From Monodelphis domestica (lineage: Eukaryota; Chordata; Mammalia; Didelphimorphia; Didelphidae), in assembly GCF_027887165.1 (NCBI RefSeq), contig NC_077228.1, positions 110,502,086 to 110,566,085 of the forward strand: DNA of 64,000 nucleotides. The letters run 5' to 3'. A program made the position numbers and the translations under genes. Every line of letters starts with the position of its first letter. Within the stretch, counting starts at the first letter, position 1. This document shows, piece after piece, positions 53,931 to 64,000 of this stretch. A model generated the notes under the pieces. It worked only from the letters and a program-made list of their open reading frames with translations. It had not been told where the DNA came from and ran no database searches.

Positions 53931-54144
53931 TCATGATATGGCAGTCAAAAAAGCTCATGAATGAGGTCTTTGGCTCTACTCAGAGAGGCATTGTAGACAG
54001 GAACAAAGTTAATAGTTCAGCTACATTAACCCCCTGCTCATACCAATCTAGAATACTAGGTTCAGTTCCAAGCACATTTTGGGAAGGAAACTGTTAGTAG
54101 ACAAAAAGGATTATAAAGAACACTAAGATCATGCCAAACTATAT

Positions 54145-54310
54145 AGTGGTGCCAAACTCAAATAGAAAACATCTCTAGAAGCCACATATTAACTTTAAAA
54201 ACCACAAATTAACATAATCTATGTTGTATATTTTTATGTGTATTATTAAACATTTCCCAAATACCTTTCGATCTGGTTTGGTCATGAGAATTACAGCTAT
54301 GACATAGGAG
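54145..54310 (+). mobile_element. Non-autonomous hAT-like element (family A)
   Basis: Reads 'agtggtgccaaactcaaata', 'gaagccacatattaacttta', 'aacatttcccaaataccttt', 'cgatctggtttggtcatgag'. Nested in CR1. Confidence 0.6.
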
Positions 54311-54624
54311 AATCAGTTAAAGGAATCATGCTGTTTACAATGGAGAAAATAAGACAGTAAAGGAAGACTGCTGTCTTCAAGTATTTGAACTGTTATAGAG
54401 GAAGAATTAGACTTGCCCTTGTTAGGAACCAGAGTTAAAGTGAAAGTAATAGCAAGAATTATCAAGAAGTAGAATGGGCTGCCTTGGGAGAGTTTGGTAA
54501 TAAAATCTCCTGGCTAGAGTCTTCAGGCAATGGCTGGTCATTTTATATCATAGAGGGGATTCTTATTGAATGGGTTAAACTAGATATTTGAGTTTATTAT
54601 CAAATATGTATGGGGGGAAAATTG

Positions 54625-55735
54625 CAAATTATATATAATCCTTTATGGAAATGAGCCTGGCAATTATCAAGCCTATCTTTAAAAGTGTCAATTAGCTAAA
54701 ATTTAATATCCAGGAAGATTTTTTTATATCATGATATTTAACACTAAGTGTTGGAACTAGTGGTGATGAGCCTCAGTACTTAGCTAACTTGTTTATCAGA
54801 AAGAAGAGTCTACTGCCAGATCACACTCAAAACTTGTACAGCACAGTAGAGCTTTGCAGAGCTTGACTGCCACAACTGGCATAGCCTAAGCCAATTCTCT
54901 ATAATTATAAAGCATTTAGCTGGACAACTATAAAATCGTAGACCTAGTGGAGTATTGAGAGTAACATTAAGGTACAGATGCTTTAAGTATCAAGACTACC
55001 ACATAAGAAATAACTTTTAAAAGGCTGTGTAATAAGAAGGGGCCCCTTAAAACAAGCTCAAAAAAAAACAGAAGCCAAAACACAGAAGCATTCAAAAACT
55101 TTTCTGTTTTAATGAAAATGAGTTTCCACTGTGAGAGACTGACATATACTATGCTAAAGGAACAGAAAAATAATTTACCTACATGGCATTTTATTTTTAG
55201 CACAAAATGCAAAAATTAAAACTCTGAGCTACTCCCTATTAAGTTTTATGGCAGAAAGGCCCCAAGTCATAAACCAAAAAAACACAGTGATAGTCAAAAG
55301 ACATTAAACTACCTACTTAGTAATTTCCAGTAGCCAAAGATAGTATCTACATTACAAAAAAAAAAAATCATATGTAAGAGTATTTCTCACTCACTATATT
55401 TTATTTAACTTTTAAAAATTATTCGAACATACTGAAAGATTCTTGCTTATTTCTGGATGATCACATTTGGACTAAATAAGTGTCATTGGACAGCTGAGAG
55501 TTTTGGATAAAGGGAGCATATTTTTAACTATAATCTAAATTATAACATATGTTTTGACTTTTATAAGAAAAACATTTTTTATTCCTCTTTTACTCTCATC
55601 ACAGAATTTTGGACATTTTAATATATAACACAAATTGTTTGGATTTAAGTGATAACTCACATAATAAAATGTTTTAAATATTATATAGATTCTTTTGGGG
55701 TGGAGGGGTTCTGGATAGCCCCTTGGAATTAAATT
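54625..55735. other. Intron 1 stretch, nothing identified
   Basis: AT-rich, no recognised repeats beyond short homopolymers. Confidence 0.3.
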
Positions 55736-55739
55736 TTTA

Positions 55740-56040
55740 TTAACATAAATTTCTTTCCAGGTATTTCAGCTCCTCCCTATACCATAGAAGGCATCATCTG
55801 GCAAACAGATATATCTATTGATCGATCGATCAATCAATAGATAGATATAGATGATGACTTTCATGTTCCATTTTTCAGTTCATTCTCTGGAGGGAGATAT
55901 TGACAAGTTAGTCTTCAAACATTCCAACTGTAGTTACATATAATGGTCTCTTGGTTCTACTCACTTCACTTTTCATTACCTCATGTAGTTCTTTCCAAAT
56001 TTAAAAAAAAATTAACCTGCCCATTATTTCTTATGATGCA
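55740..56040 (-). mobile_element. L1 3' fragment, diverged
   Basis: Plus-strand antisense words: 'tcttggttctactcacttca', 'attacctcatgtagttcttt' and 'cattatttcttatgatgc'. An AT/GATC-rich inverted repeat lies at 55810-55849. Confidence 0.5.
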
Positions 56041-56049
56041 TGCTCACTA

Positions 56050-56052
<3 letters not shown>

Positions 56053-56138
<86 letters not shown>
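56053..56138. repeat. Compound microsatellite (TG)n(TCTG)n(TC)n
   Basis: (TG) to about 56091, then about five TCTG units, then (TC)n to 56138, directly abutting the 3' end of a minus-strand SINE. Confidence 0.95.
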
Positions 56139-56328
56139 TACCTTCCACCTTAGAATCAATCCTAAGTATTGGTTTCAAGGCAGAAGAACAGTAAGGGCTA
56201 GGCAATTACAGTTAAAGGATTTGTCCAGGGTCATACAACTAGGAAGTATCTGAGTTCACATTTTAACCTAGGACTTACCAGTCTCCAGTCTTGGCTCTCT
56301 ATCCACTGAGCCACCTAGCTAGCATCCC
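56139..56328 (-). mobile_element. Mar1-type CORE-SINE
   Basis: Antisense: 'taccttccaccttagaatca', 'gtaagggctaggcaattaca', 'atttgtccagggtcatacaa', 'cactgagccacctagctagc'. Its 3' tail has been replaced or extended by the adjacent microsatellite. Confidence 0.85.
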
Positions 56329-56374
56329 CCACATCTATTATATTTTAATGGATAGTATTCTGTCCAGCTAGTCT

Positions 56375-56490
56375 CTTTAATCCACTTATCTGTGAGCTCT
56401 ATTAGAGTATAAACACCTTGAAAGCAGAGACTTCACTCCTATTTATATTCTTTGGTACTTGGCACCAAGGCAAGGATTTAGTAAAACCCC
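56375..56490 (+). mobile_element. L2 LINE 3' end
   Basis: 'gtgagctctattagagtata', 'aacaccttgaaagcagagac', 'ggcaccaaggcaaggattta'. Confidence 0.6.
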
Positions 56491-56499
56491 TTTTAATTC

Positions 56500-57535
56500 A
56501 TTGATGATATCCTCTTAATAGTTAAATCTATACTGGATAATGGGAATTACCTAGTAAATCTTTTCTAAAATCCTTAGAAGCTCCTCTTCAGTCTATCTTT
56601 GTCAAGCATAATAAAAAGCCTTTTAAGACAAAAGCAACTTCCTTGCCTCAGAGAATATGTGAACTAAGTTTCAAAAGTCCATTTTTGAGCTTAGAAAGAA
56701 CTTTTGAGATTAGTCTGACTCCATTTTAAAAGGGAGTAAATTAAAGCAGAGTTAAGTACAGTTCAGACTTCTTTCATACATGAGATAGTAATGCAGTAAT
56801 CTCCCCTAGTAGATTAGGGAGGCGGAGGAACAACAACAGAACAAAGGCCTGGGAGGGCAGCAACAGTATAGCTGTTCAGCAAGGATTTGTGTAGTAAACA
56901 TTCCAGCCACTAGCCATACTCTAATAGTATATTTAAATATAAATATGAAACCACCTACTCAAACCCACACATACAATTCCTGGATTATCCATACCTTTAT
57001 TCCTCTCCACTAGGTTAGATAAAAAAATTGACTATAGTTACATCTTGACCTCCAACATGAGCCACCTATCTAGAAACATTTGGGATAAAAACAACTTCAC
57101 TTGCTAGCTTTTCAGTTTTCCCACATCTCAGATTTTGCTTTTGAAGTCATTCAAATCTGGGATTGGAAAGGATGAAATCAAACAGAAACATTATACACAC
57201 ACACACTAGATACATTATAAACATGTAAAATTAAATATGTGTTGAATTGGATGTTTGATATATCCTCCACCAAACACCTAGGTTGCAAACATTCCACCAG
57301 TAATATGTGGGGTAGAAAATACATCTAATAACAATAACATTCACAAAGCATCTAGGCTTCTTATCTTGGACCACTGATATATTTCACAAAAATGATGTCT
57401 CTCCTCTCAATTTTCTCTTCTTCAAACATAAGCAAGCTATAACTACTGTGAAGAGTGAATCAAACTTTCTATGTCTATCAATCAGCAACTTTTAACTTAA
57501 TCAAAAATTTAAGCACTCATACTTAACCCTAAGCA
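56500..57535. other. Intron 1 stretch, mostly unassigned
   Basis: A short antisense MIR fragment may lie at 56690-56760 ('ttgagattagtctgactcca'), plus a short (AC)n run near 57195. Otherwise nothing identified. Confidence 0.3.
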
Positions 57536-57539
57536 AGAG

Positions 57540-58090
57540 ACATTCTTGACTCACTTATTAGAGTAAGCTCACACCTCCAGAGACCTCTGCCCACCCCTGG
57601 GCAGTGCTGGACAAATTGAAAGACTGTGACTGGTTCCCGTAAAGTGGGGAAGGGATAGGAAGCAACTTGGAAAAAGGACTATAAAAAGTTCTGAACTTCC
57701 TGTCCAAGGGACTTCACCTTGTGGCTTCCCCTTTACACTTCTTCGCCTTTTGGGCTTGGCCTTTGGAGACTCTGCATTGGTAAGCTGGATTGAAGGAGAA
57801 GACTTTCCCTGAATTCTGCCTTGGCTTGCTGGGTGAGTAGCTGGCCTTCCTTTCCTGGCAGAGGCTGCATTGGTGGAACCCTTGCTGAAGATACCACCTG
57901 GTCCTCTGGCTGAAGATTATCAAGCCCTGCCATGGCTGAGCCAGACACCAGGGTAGTACTTAGGATGATAGGCTAGACAATTCTCTACTTTCTTCTTACA
58001 TTTATCTACTTTTACTCTTTCCACCTCTTTACAAATAAAGCTAATGTGCAGATGGAAAATTTTTAACACCTGAGTTACATTCCCAACATC
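57540..58090 (+). mobile_element. Probable solo LTR (ERV, unclassified)
   Basis: LTR-like architecture on the plus strand: TATA-like GGACTATAAAAAGTTC near 57677, a GC-richer R/U5-like stretch to 57950, polyadenylation signal ACAAATAAAGC near 58032 and an end near ATTCCCAACA. Termini and target-site duplication are uncertain. The overlapping minus-strand ORFs here are chance. Fossil. Confidence 0.45.
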
Positions 58091-58402
58091 CTTTTAAGTT
58101 ATGTCCTCAATTTACGTAAGGATGCTTAGGAGATAAATTTGGCTAAGACCCATGCTGCAGGGCTCTTTTTCCAGAGCTTGTGCTTTTGACTTAAGCTATA
58201 ATATTTTTAAATTGGCAACCACAATATTACTTTAGAACTTTCATATTAGCATAAAACCCTACATGTTTATATTCTTACACTACTCTATGTGCTTCAAATG
58301 GTGGAAGTCCCTAGGCTATTATTATATGTACTAAATAGTGATATGGCCCTAATATTTATATTCGATGCTTTCACATTTAATTATTTAAATAATGCATTTC
58401 TT

Positions 58403-58607
58403 GGGGCAGCTAGGTGGCTCAGTAGATTGAGGGTCAGGCCTAAAGATGGGAGGTCCTAGGTTAAAATCTCAACTCAGACACTTCCTAGCTCTATGACCTT
58501 GGGTAAATCACTTAACCCCCATTACTTACTCCTCTCACTGCTCTTCTGCCTTGGAACCAATACACAGTATTAATTCTAAGATGGAAGGAAAGGGTTTAAA
58601 AAAATAA
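58403..58607 (+). mobile_element. Mar1-type CORE-SINE with target-site duplication
   Basis: Complete: 'ggggcagctaggtggctcag', 'gggaggtcctaggttaaaat', 'cttgggtaaatcacttaacc', 'tgccttggaaccaatacaca', A-rich tail. Flanked by AATGCATTTC at 58391-58400 and 58610-58619. Confidence 0.95.
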
Positions 58608-58619
58608 AGAATGCATTTC

Positions 58620-59380
58620 AAGCACAATGTCAGAAAATACAAGAATGTTCAAAAAATATACAAGCTCACTAAGAGAAAAGGTTTTTATAAGCATATCAAG
58701 TAGAAAGCTTTCAAATGCTGAATGTGAAATTGGGGAATAGAAAGGAAGAAAAAAAGGAACATGAATGAATAAGAATGGTCTTAGACTGGCTTGTTTTAAC
58801 ATTTTGGAAATGCTATTCCTACAGTAATATAAACACTGCCTTTTATAATATGCAGTTTATTTCCAAGATAATCATTTCCCAAACTTCTCTAAAATAACTT
58901 TACCTACCATTATGTAGTACAACTTAAGGCACACTAAAATGTTAACTCCTCAATGCTGCAACAAAACTTATAGTATTCTATTGCTAGCATACGCTAAACT
59001 GAAAATAGATTTGTTACCTTCTCAAAGAAAAAGCCAATGCCATCCTAGGTTATTTAGTAGAATAAAGTAAAAACCAGCAAAGGATTTGCTTTCAATTCTA
59101 CTTCTAACTCCTATAAAATAATTACTACCAAAAAGAGGAATGAACTAAGCCTCTAAGTTATAACTCTAAATCTTGATACTAGATGTACCCAAAAGAAATG
59201 TTAATTTTGATTTCAGTTTCACAAATGAACTTTTGAAAGCAAAGAGTAAGCTGAGTATAACCAATATTAAAAAAAAAAAAAAGCACCCCAAAGTATTTGG
59301 AATTAAGGACCCTTAAGGTTCTCAATCAGTGGATGACTCTTTCACATGTTACTTCTTTAGTTCTTGAGGATCTCAAAAGT
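58620..59380. other. Intron 1 stretch, nothing identified
   Basis: No recognised repeats except an A-run at about 59269-59282. Confidence 0.3.
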
Positions 59381-59415
59381 TATTAGAAATGTTATGTGGG
59401 AAGGGGGAGGAAGGG

Positions 59416-59619
59416 GGAAGCACAGCTGGTTGGCTCAGTGGATTGAGAGCCAGGCCCAGAGACTCAGGAAGCCCTGGGTTCAAATCTGATCTCACGACAC
59501 TTCTTAGCTGTGTGATCCTGGACAAGTCACTTGACCCCCATTGCCTAGCCCTTACTACTCTTCTGCCTTAGAACCAATACACAGTATTGATTCTAAGATG
59601 GAAAGTATGGGCTAAAAAA
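59416..59619 (+). mobile_element. Mar1-type CORE-SINE (first of a tandem pair)
   Basis: 'cagctggttggctcagtgga', 'gccctgggttcaaatctgat', 'tgtgatcctggacaagtcac', 'ttgacccccattgcctagcc', A9 tail. The sequence AAATGTTATG precedes (59387-59396) and follows (59620-59629), so the insertion copied this target, although about 19 bp of G/A-rich sequence separates the first copy from the SINE body. Confidence 0.9.
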
Positions 59620-59628
59620 AAATGTTAT

Positions 59629-59800
59629 GGGGCAGCTAGATGGCCCACTGGATAGAGAACCAGGACTAGAGAGGAGGTCCTGGGTTCAAATATGGCCTCA
59701 GACATTTCCTAGTTGTATGATCCTGGGCAAGTCACTATTGCCTAGCCTTTACTGCTCTTCAGTCCTGTAACTCATATTTAGTATTGATTCTAAGATAGAT
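59629..59800 (+). mobile_element. Mar1-type CORE-SINE (second of a tandem pair)
   Basis: 'ggggcagctagatggcccac', 'gaggtcctgggttcaaatat', 'gatcctgggcaagtcactat', 'tgcctagcctttactgctct', followed by a (GAAG/GATG)n-like tail to about 59840. Same orientation as its neighbour. Confidence 0.88.
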
Positions 59801-59844
59801 GGATGAATGGAAAGAAGTTAAGAAGGAAGGAAAGAAGAAAGTAT

Positions 59845-60585
59845 TATGGGAACCATGTCAGTCATGTGGTTTGGTGAGCATAAATGTAATTGTGAGCATT
59901 CCATAACTATGAAGCAATGAAATAAAATTCCTAAAGACTTAAAACATGCTTCCCCCCCCTTTTCCCTCAAGTATTTGTTACATGTTTATTTATTCTCCGA
60001 CTAGAGGAGGGAGAGCTATGTTAAGAAATGAAGGTAATTTAAAAACAAAATTTATCAATAAAAAAGGAACAACCTTTTTTCTGAGTGAAACCAGAATATG
60101 AGGAATGAAGAGAAACATGAGAAGACTTTTATGAAATGATACAAAAAGAAGAAAGCTAGCCAAGTAGAACAGTCTCCACAAAGACTAAATGAAAACAACT
60201 TTAAGATACATTATAAATTATATAAGGCACATCTCAAATTTTGTTCTAAAAAAATAATTATGAGAAAAGACAATTCTCAACTGCTTTTTCTTTGCTGTAA
60301 ATCAGGGTGGAAATATTGACGACGGTAGCATAAATAACCAAAAGCATCAAAAATAAAAAGATGAACCCAAAAGAATGAAAGAAGAGGCACTATCTTTGAT
60401 TACCTTACAGATGAGCCGGAACATGCCTTATCGTTCAGATTCTTTTAAATCTACTGTACAGAACAGACTTTAGAAAGTGTTCTCCTCCTCCTCCAGAATG
60501 TTTATAGAACTCTGTGTAGTCTCTGAGATAAAATACACATTCACCTTGGAATTTAAAGTAAACCTTACCTTAGTATGTTTATTCC
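59845..60585. other. Intron 1 stretch, nothing identified
   Basis: AT-rich, no recognised repeats. Confidence 0.3.
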
Positions 60586-60589
60586 ATAT

Positions 60590-62390
60590 CATGCCTCTTC
60601 ATAAACATTATTGCCCAAATGGCAAGCTTACTCACTGCTGTCTCAAACTTGGCACTCTATCCCATGCCTTTGCATGGGTAATAGCAGTCCCCTATATGCT
60701 TTGAATACATTACTTCAACTCTACCTCTAGGAATCCTTAGTTTCATTCAAAGCTCAGCTGCCACCCAACATAGGGGGCTTCTTCAGACATTTCTTATTAT
60801 TTAAGCCTTCTCCCACTCCTCAAATTAATCTTGTACTTTTACTTAAATACATACATTTTGAACTTGCATACAAACATATAACTCAAGAAAGTAAGCTTGT
60901 TCAAGAGTGTATGATAAGCCCAAAGAACCTAACTTGGGGACAAAAATCCAGTATTTGACAAAAACTGCTGGGAAAATTAGAAAACAGTATAGGAGAGATT
61001 AGGTTTAGATCAACATCTCACACCCTACACCAAGATAAATTCAGAATGGGTGAATGACTTGAATATAAAGAAGGAAACTATAAGTAAATTAGGAGAGTGT
61101 AGAATAGATTACATGTCAGATCTATGGGAAAGGAAAGATTTTAAGACCAAGCAAAAGTTAGAAAATATTACAAAATGTAAAATAAATAATTTTGATTACA
61201 TTAAATTAAAAAGGTTTTGTACAAAGCCAATGCAATCAAAATTAGAAGGGAAGCAACCAATTGGGAAAAAAATCTTTATAACAAAAGCCTCTGACAAAGG
61301 TCTAATTACTCAAATTTATAAGGAGCTAAATCAATTGTACAAAAAATCAAGCTATTCTCCAATTGATAAATGGGCAAGGGACATGAATAGGCAATTTTCC
61401 TATAAATAAATCAAAACTATCAATAAGCACATAAAAAAGTGTTATCAAAACAACTCTGAGGTACCACCTCACACCCAGCAGATTAGCTAAAATGACAGCA
61501 AAGGAAAGTAATAAATGTTGGAGGGGATGTGGCAAAATTGGGACACTAATGCATTGCCGGCGGAGTTGTGAATTGATCCAACCATTCTGGAAGGCAAATT
61601 GGAACTCTGCCCAAAAGGCTTTAAAAGATGATCTGGCTTTTGATCCAGCCATACCTCTGCTGGGTTTATACCTGAAAAAGATAATAAAGAAAAAGACCTG
61701 TACAAAATTATTTATAGCCACACTCTTTGTGGTGGCAAAAAAATGGAAAATGAGGGGATGGTCTTCAATTGGGGAATGGCTGAACAAATTGTGGTATCTG
61801 TTGGTGATGGAATACTAGTGTGCTATAAGGAATAATGAACTGGAGGAATTCCATGTGAACTGGAACAAGCTCCAGGAATTGATGACGAGTGAAAGGAGCA
61901 GAACCAGAACATTACACATAGAGACTGATACACTGTGGCACAATCGAATGTTAAGGACTTCTCTACTAGCAGCAATGCAATGATGACTTATGAGAAAGAA
62001 CACTATCCACATCCACAGGAAGAACTGTGGAAATAGAAATACAGAAGAAAAACAACTGCTTCATCACTTGGTTCAATGGGGATATGATTGGGGTACATCC
62101 CAATCTAAATGATCACTCTAGTGCAAATATCAATAATATGATAATCGGTTTTGATCAATGACACATGTAAAACGCATTGGAATTGCTCATTGGCTATGGG
62201 AGGGGGGAAGGAAGGAGAGGAGGGAAAGAACATGAATCATGTAACCATGGAAAAATATTCTAAATTAATTACAATTTTTTGAATTAAAAAAAAAAAAAGC
62301 TTGTTTAGGCAGGACCATTGCCAATTTTTTCCACATATTATCATTGCCTAGCACAGTACCTTGCTATCTGCTGAATGTAGTCAAGAAAAA
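60590..62390 (+). mobile_element. L2 LINE relic split by an L1
   Basis: Left part 60590-60901 has L2 3' words ('catgcctttgcatgggtaat', 'aagctcagctgccacccaac', 'cttcttcagacatttctta', 'caagaaagtaagcttgtt'). The right part 62297-62390 continues ('aagcttgtttaggcaggacc', 'attgcctagcacagtacctt'). The L1 at 60902-62296 lies exactly between. Confidence 0.75.
60902..62296 (+). mobile_element. 5'-truncated L1 with target-site duplication
   Basis: ORF2 C-terminal half and 3' UTR. Frame pieces: KPKEPNLGTKIQYLTKTAGK, a 119-codon open stretch at 61050-61409 with NNFDYIKLKRF, then [35 protein letters not shown] and [15 protein letters not shown] (61492-61818). Broken by a few frame changes and therefore dead. 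Poly-A tail at 62286-62296. Flanked by AAGCTTGTT at 60893-60901 and 62297-62305. Confidence 0.93.
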
Positions 62391-62539
62391 TTGCTCCAAC
62401 TACAGCTAAAGCCTATTATACATTTTGAACTGTATGTCCAGTAGCCATGTCCAAAACAGAATGAATGTATCATCTTCCCTCACTCCCAGCCAAATTTGTC
62501 TTTCTTAACTTTCCTATTGCTGATGAAGATATAATCATG

Positions 62540-62955
62540 TCCCCAAACATACAAACTCAGAAACTACACATTTATACCAGGTATCAATGCACCACACCCA
62601 ATCCAATCTTTTGCAAAAGTCCTATTTTTTATCTTGTCTTCTCTCAACACTTCCACAACCATGATGAAAGATCTCATTTCCTGGCTCTGATTTTTTCACT
62701 GTCTCCAAGCCTAGAATTCTCTCTCTCATCACAATCTCTTGGTTTCCTTGAAATCTTCTCTAAAATTATACCTTCTTGCAAGAAGCCTTTCCCAATCCTC
62801 CTTAATTCAAATACCTTCCCACTGAGATTTTCCCTAAAATATCTTTGTGTAGTTATTTACATGTTGTCTTCCTTATTAGATTATAAACTGCCTTGAAAGG
62901 CATTGCTTTTGCTTTTGTTTCTTCAGCACTTAAATATATTTGTTGATGATTATAG
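62540..62955 (+). mobile_element. L2 LINE 3' region
   Basis: 'cacttccacaaccatgatga', 'aagaagcctttcccaatcct', 'agttatttacatgttgtctt', 'ccttattagattataaactg', 'ttcagcacttaaatatattt'. L2 3' UTR order, no open frame. Confidence 0.65.
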
Positions 62956-62959
62956 TAAT

Positions 62960-64000
62960 AGTTACTTATTTCCTTTTTTGAAGATAATCATTTAAATGTA
63001 TGAATTGGTATTTTATGGTATATGCTCAATTTCTTATTATTTGTCAAGTTGTCAAATTTTCTGTTATTTAATAGTAAGACCAGAATTTAAGAATAGTTCG
63101 AAGAACCAAGCAGTGTCAATTGATGCTGTGAATTTTTATCTATAAAGCAAAATAGAAAGTAAAATTATAATAATTTTTTGCATCAAAGTAGTGTTAAGAA
63201 AATAGCATTCTTTCAACCAAAATGTTTTATGCATAAAATATATTTTTCTTTATATGAAGTAAGAGTTCATCTAGTCCAATTTCCTCACTTTACATATTAT
63301 AAAAATTTATTTGTTATTATTTCACAGCCTCAAACATTAAATATAAACCGTTAATTCTAACTAATTTCTATTGAGGCACATTTCTCATGTCCCTTACATT
63401 CTCTCTTCCTAATATTTTCCTTTTTTTCTAGGAACCTCTTGGCTATTTTCTCTCAAAATATTAGTGAAAAAAAATGCCAAGTCAAACTTTATTTTAATAA
63501 CAATAATCATGATATATGGTAAATTAGAATAAAAATGATAAAATTGCCCAATACAACCAACCTAAAAAAGACATCTACATGAACCCTCTCCAAGCCCTAG
63601 AAAGGGTATAGGACAATATATAGAAAGGCTAGAACTAAAACCTGGATTGCAGAGCTTAAATACTTCCTAAAAATATAATTTAAAAAACTAAATTGAATTC
63701 AATCATTTTTATATAAAATGCTTTGGCTGAGTTTCCTTAAAATAAGTTGTGATCCGAGCCAATGTCTATGTATAAGAAATGTATTCAATATTGACAATGG
63801 CTCATCAAAATACTGTTTAAGTAATATCTGCTAGCCTCTCTTAATTCCTCTAGACACTCATTAAGTAGCACTTGACATCTATGAAAGTTGCAATCATTAC
63901 CTTCAAAATGAATTTTTTCTTCCCACAAGGAAAATTAAAAACATTGAACATGCCAGACGTTCACTGCAATTTAATAAATAAAAATTACAAAATATCAAAA
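62960..64000. other. Intron 1 right end
   Basis: AT-rich. A short MIR/CR1-like word 'gttcatctagtccaatttcc' (63266-63285) is the only repeat hint. No exon, CpG island or promoter, so NUCKS1 exon 1 lies further right. Confidence 0.35.

Larger units (their letters stand above)
52940..54620 (+). mobile_element. CR1/L3-type LINE relic with two nested insertions
   Basis: Sense CR1 reverse-transcriptase 3' region: 'actttggcaaagtatctcac' (FxKVSH), 'gataatccagttatacactt', 'cttatcaaatttgtagatga' (LIKFVDDT), 'ctgaaaaagatctggggtat' (EKDLG), 'tggcagtcaaaaaagctcat', 'gaggcattgtagacaggaac' (RGIV), then 3' UTR 'ttcaagtatttgaactgtta', 'gaatgggctgccttgggaga', 'gttaaactagatatttg'. Diverged and multiply broken. 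An LTR-like insert (about 53397-53930) and a hAT-like element (54145-54310) interrupt it. Confidence 0.75.

Noticed and set aside
57714-57948. Two overlapping minus-strand ORFs with glutamine/lysine-rich sequence
   Set aside because: They lie within an LTR-like unit whose signals are on the other strand, and no family resemblance was seen.
61347-61787. 146-codon minus-strand ORF
   Set aside because: Antisense shadow of the L1 ORF2 C-terminus at 60.9-62.3 kb.
62465-62896. 143-codon plus-strand ORF
   Set aside because: It coincides with L2 3' UTR-type sequence, which is non-coding. An open frame by chance.

Overview
The window is marsupial nuclear DNA. The evidence is its repeat set: many Mar1/WSINE1-type CORE-SINEs with an RTE-like 3' end, Ther/MIR SINEs with L2 or RTE tails, marsupial-type L1 3' ends, CR1/L3 and L2 relics, and short hAT elements including one of the SPIN/OposCharlie type. 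Base composition is AT-rich. There are no bacterial, phage or organellar features.

One host protein-coding gene can be read with confidence: NUCKS1, on the minus strand. Exons 2 to 7 lie at 39825-39776, 38498-38393, 31087-31032, 27529-27377, 27058-26909 and 26142-25943. Every exon has consensus GT/AG junctions and the reading frame closes across all five joins. Adding the expected six-residue exon 1 (not in the window) gives exactly 243 residues, the human length. Intron 1 runs from 39826 past the right edge, so it is longer than 24 kb, and the promoter/CpG island lies outside. The 3' UTR occupies about 20.5-25.94 kb and is almost free of transposons.

Layout: 1-20.4 kb is intergenic DNA downstream of NUCKS1. 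It starts inside an old minus-strand ERV 3' LTR and continues through CR1, L1, L2, SINE and MIR relics and several single-copy blocks. In human the next gene in this direction is SLC45A3, but I see none of its coding sequence. 20.5-39.8 kb is NUCKS1. 39.8-64 kb is NUCKS1 intron 1, rich in nested transposons: CR1 split by L1 split by two hAT elements; L1 split by a solo LTR; CR1 carrying an LTR-like insertion and a hAT element; L2 split by a young L1 with target-site duplication.

No undescribed system with its own genes was found. The most notable signals are structural: two different hAT elements bracketed by three copies of the same 8-bp target site, an exact 93-bp tandem duplication next to the last coding exon, an 84-bp alternating purine-pyrimidine tract with a CG-rich head, a 28-bp G run inside a SINE, and a 5.4-kb 3' UTR spared by transposons. 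Repeat boundaries are read by eye and are approximate unless a target-site duplication is given.
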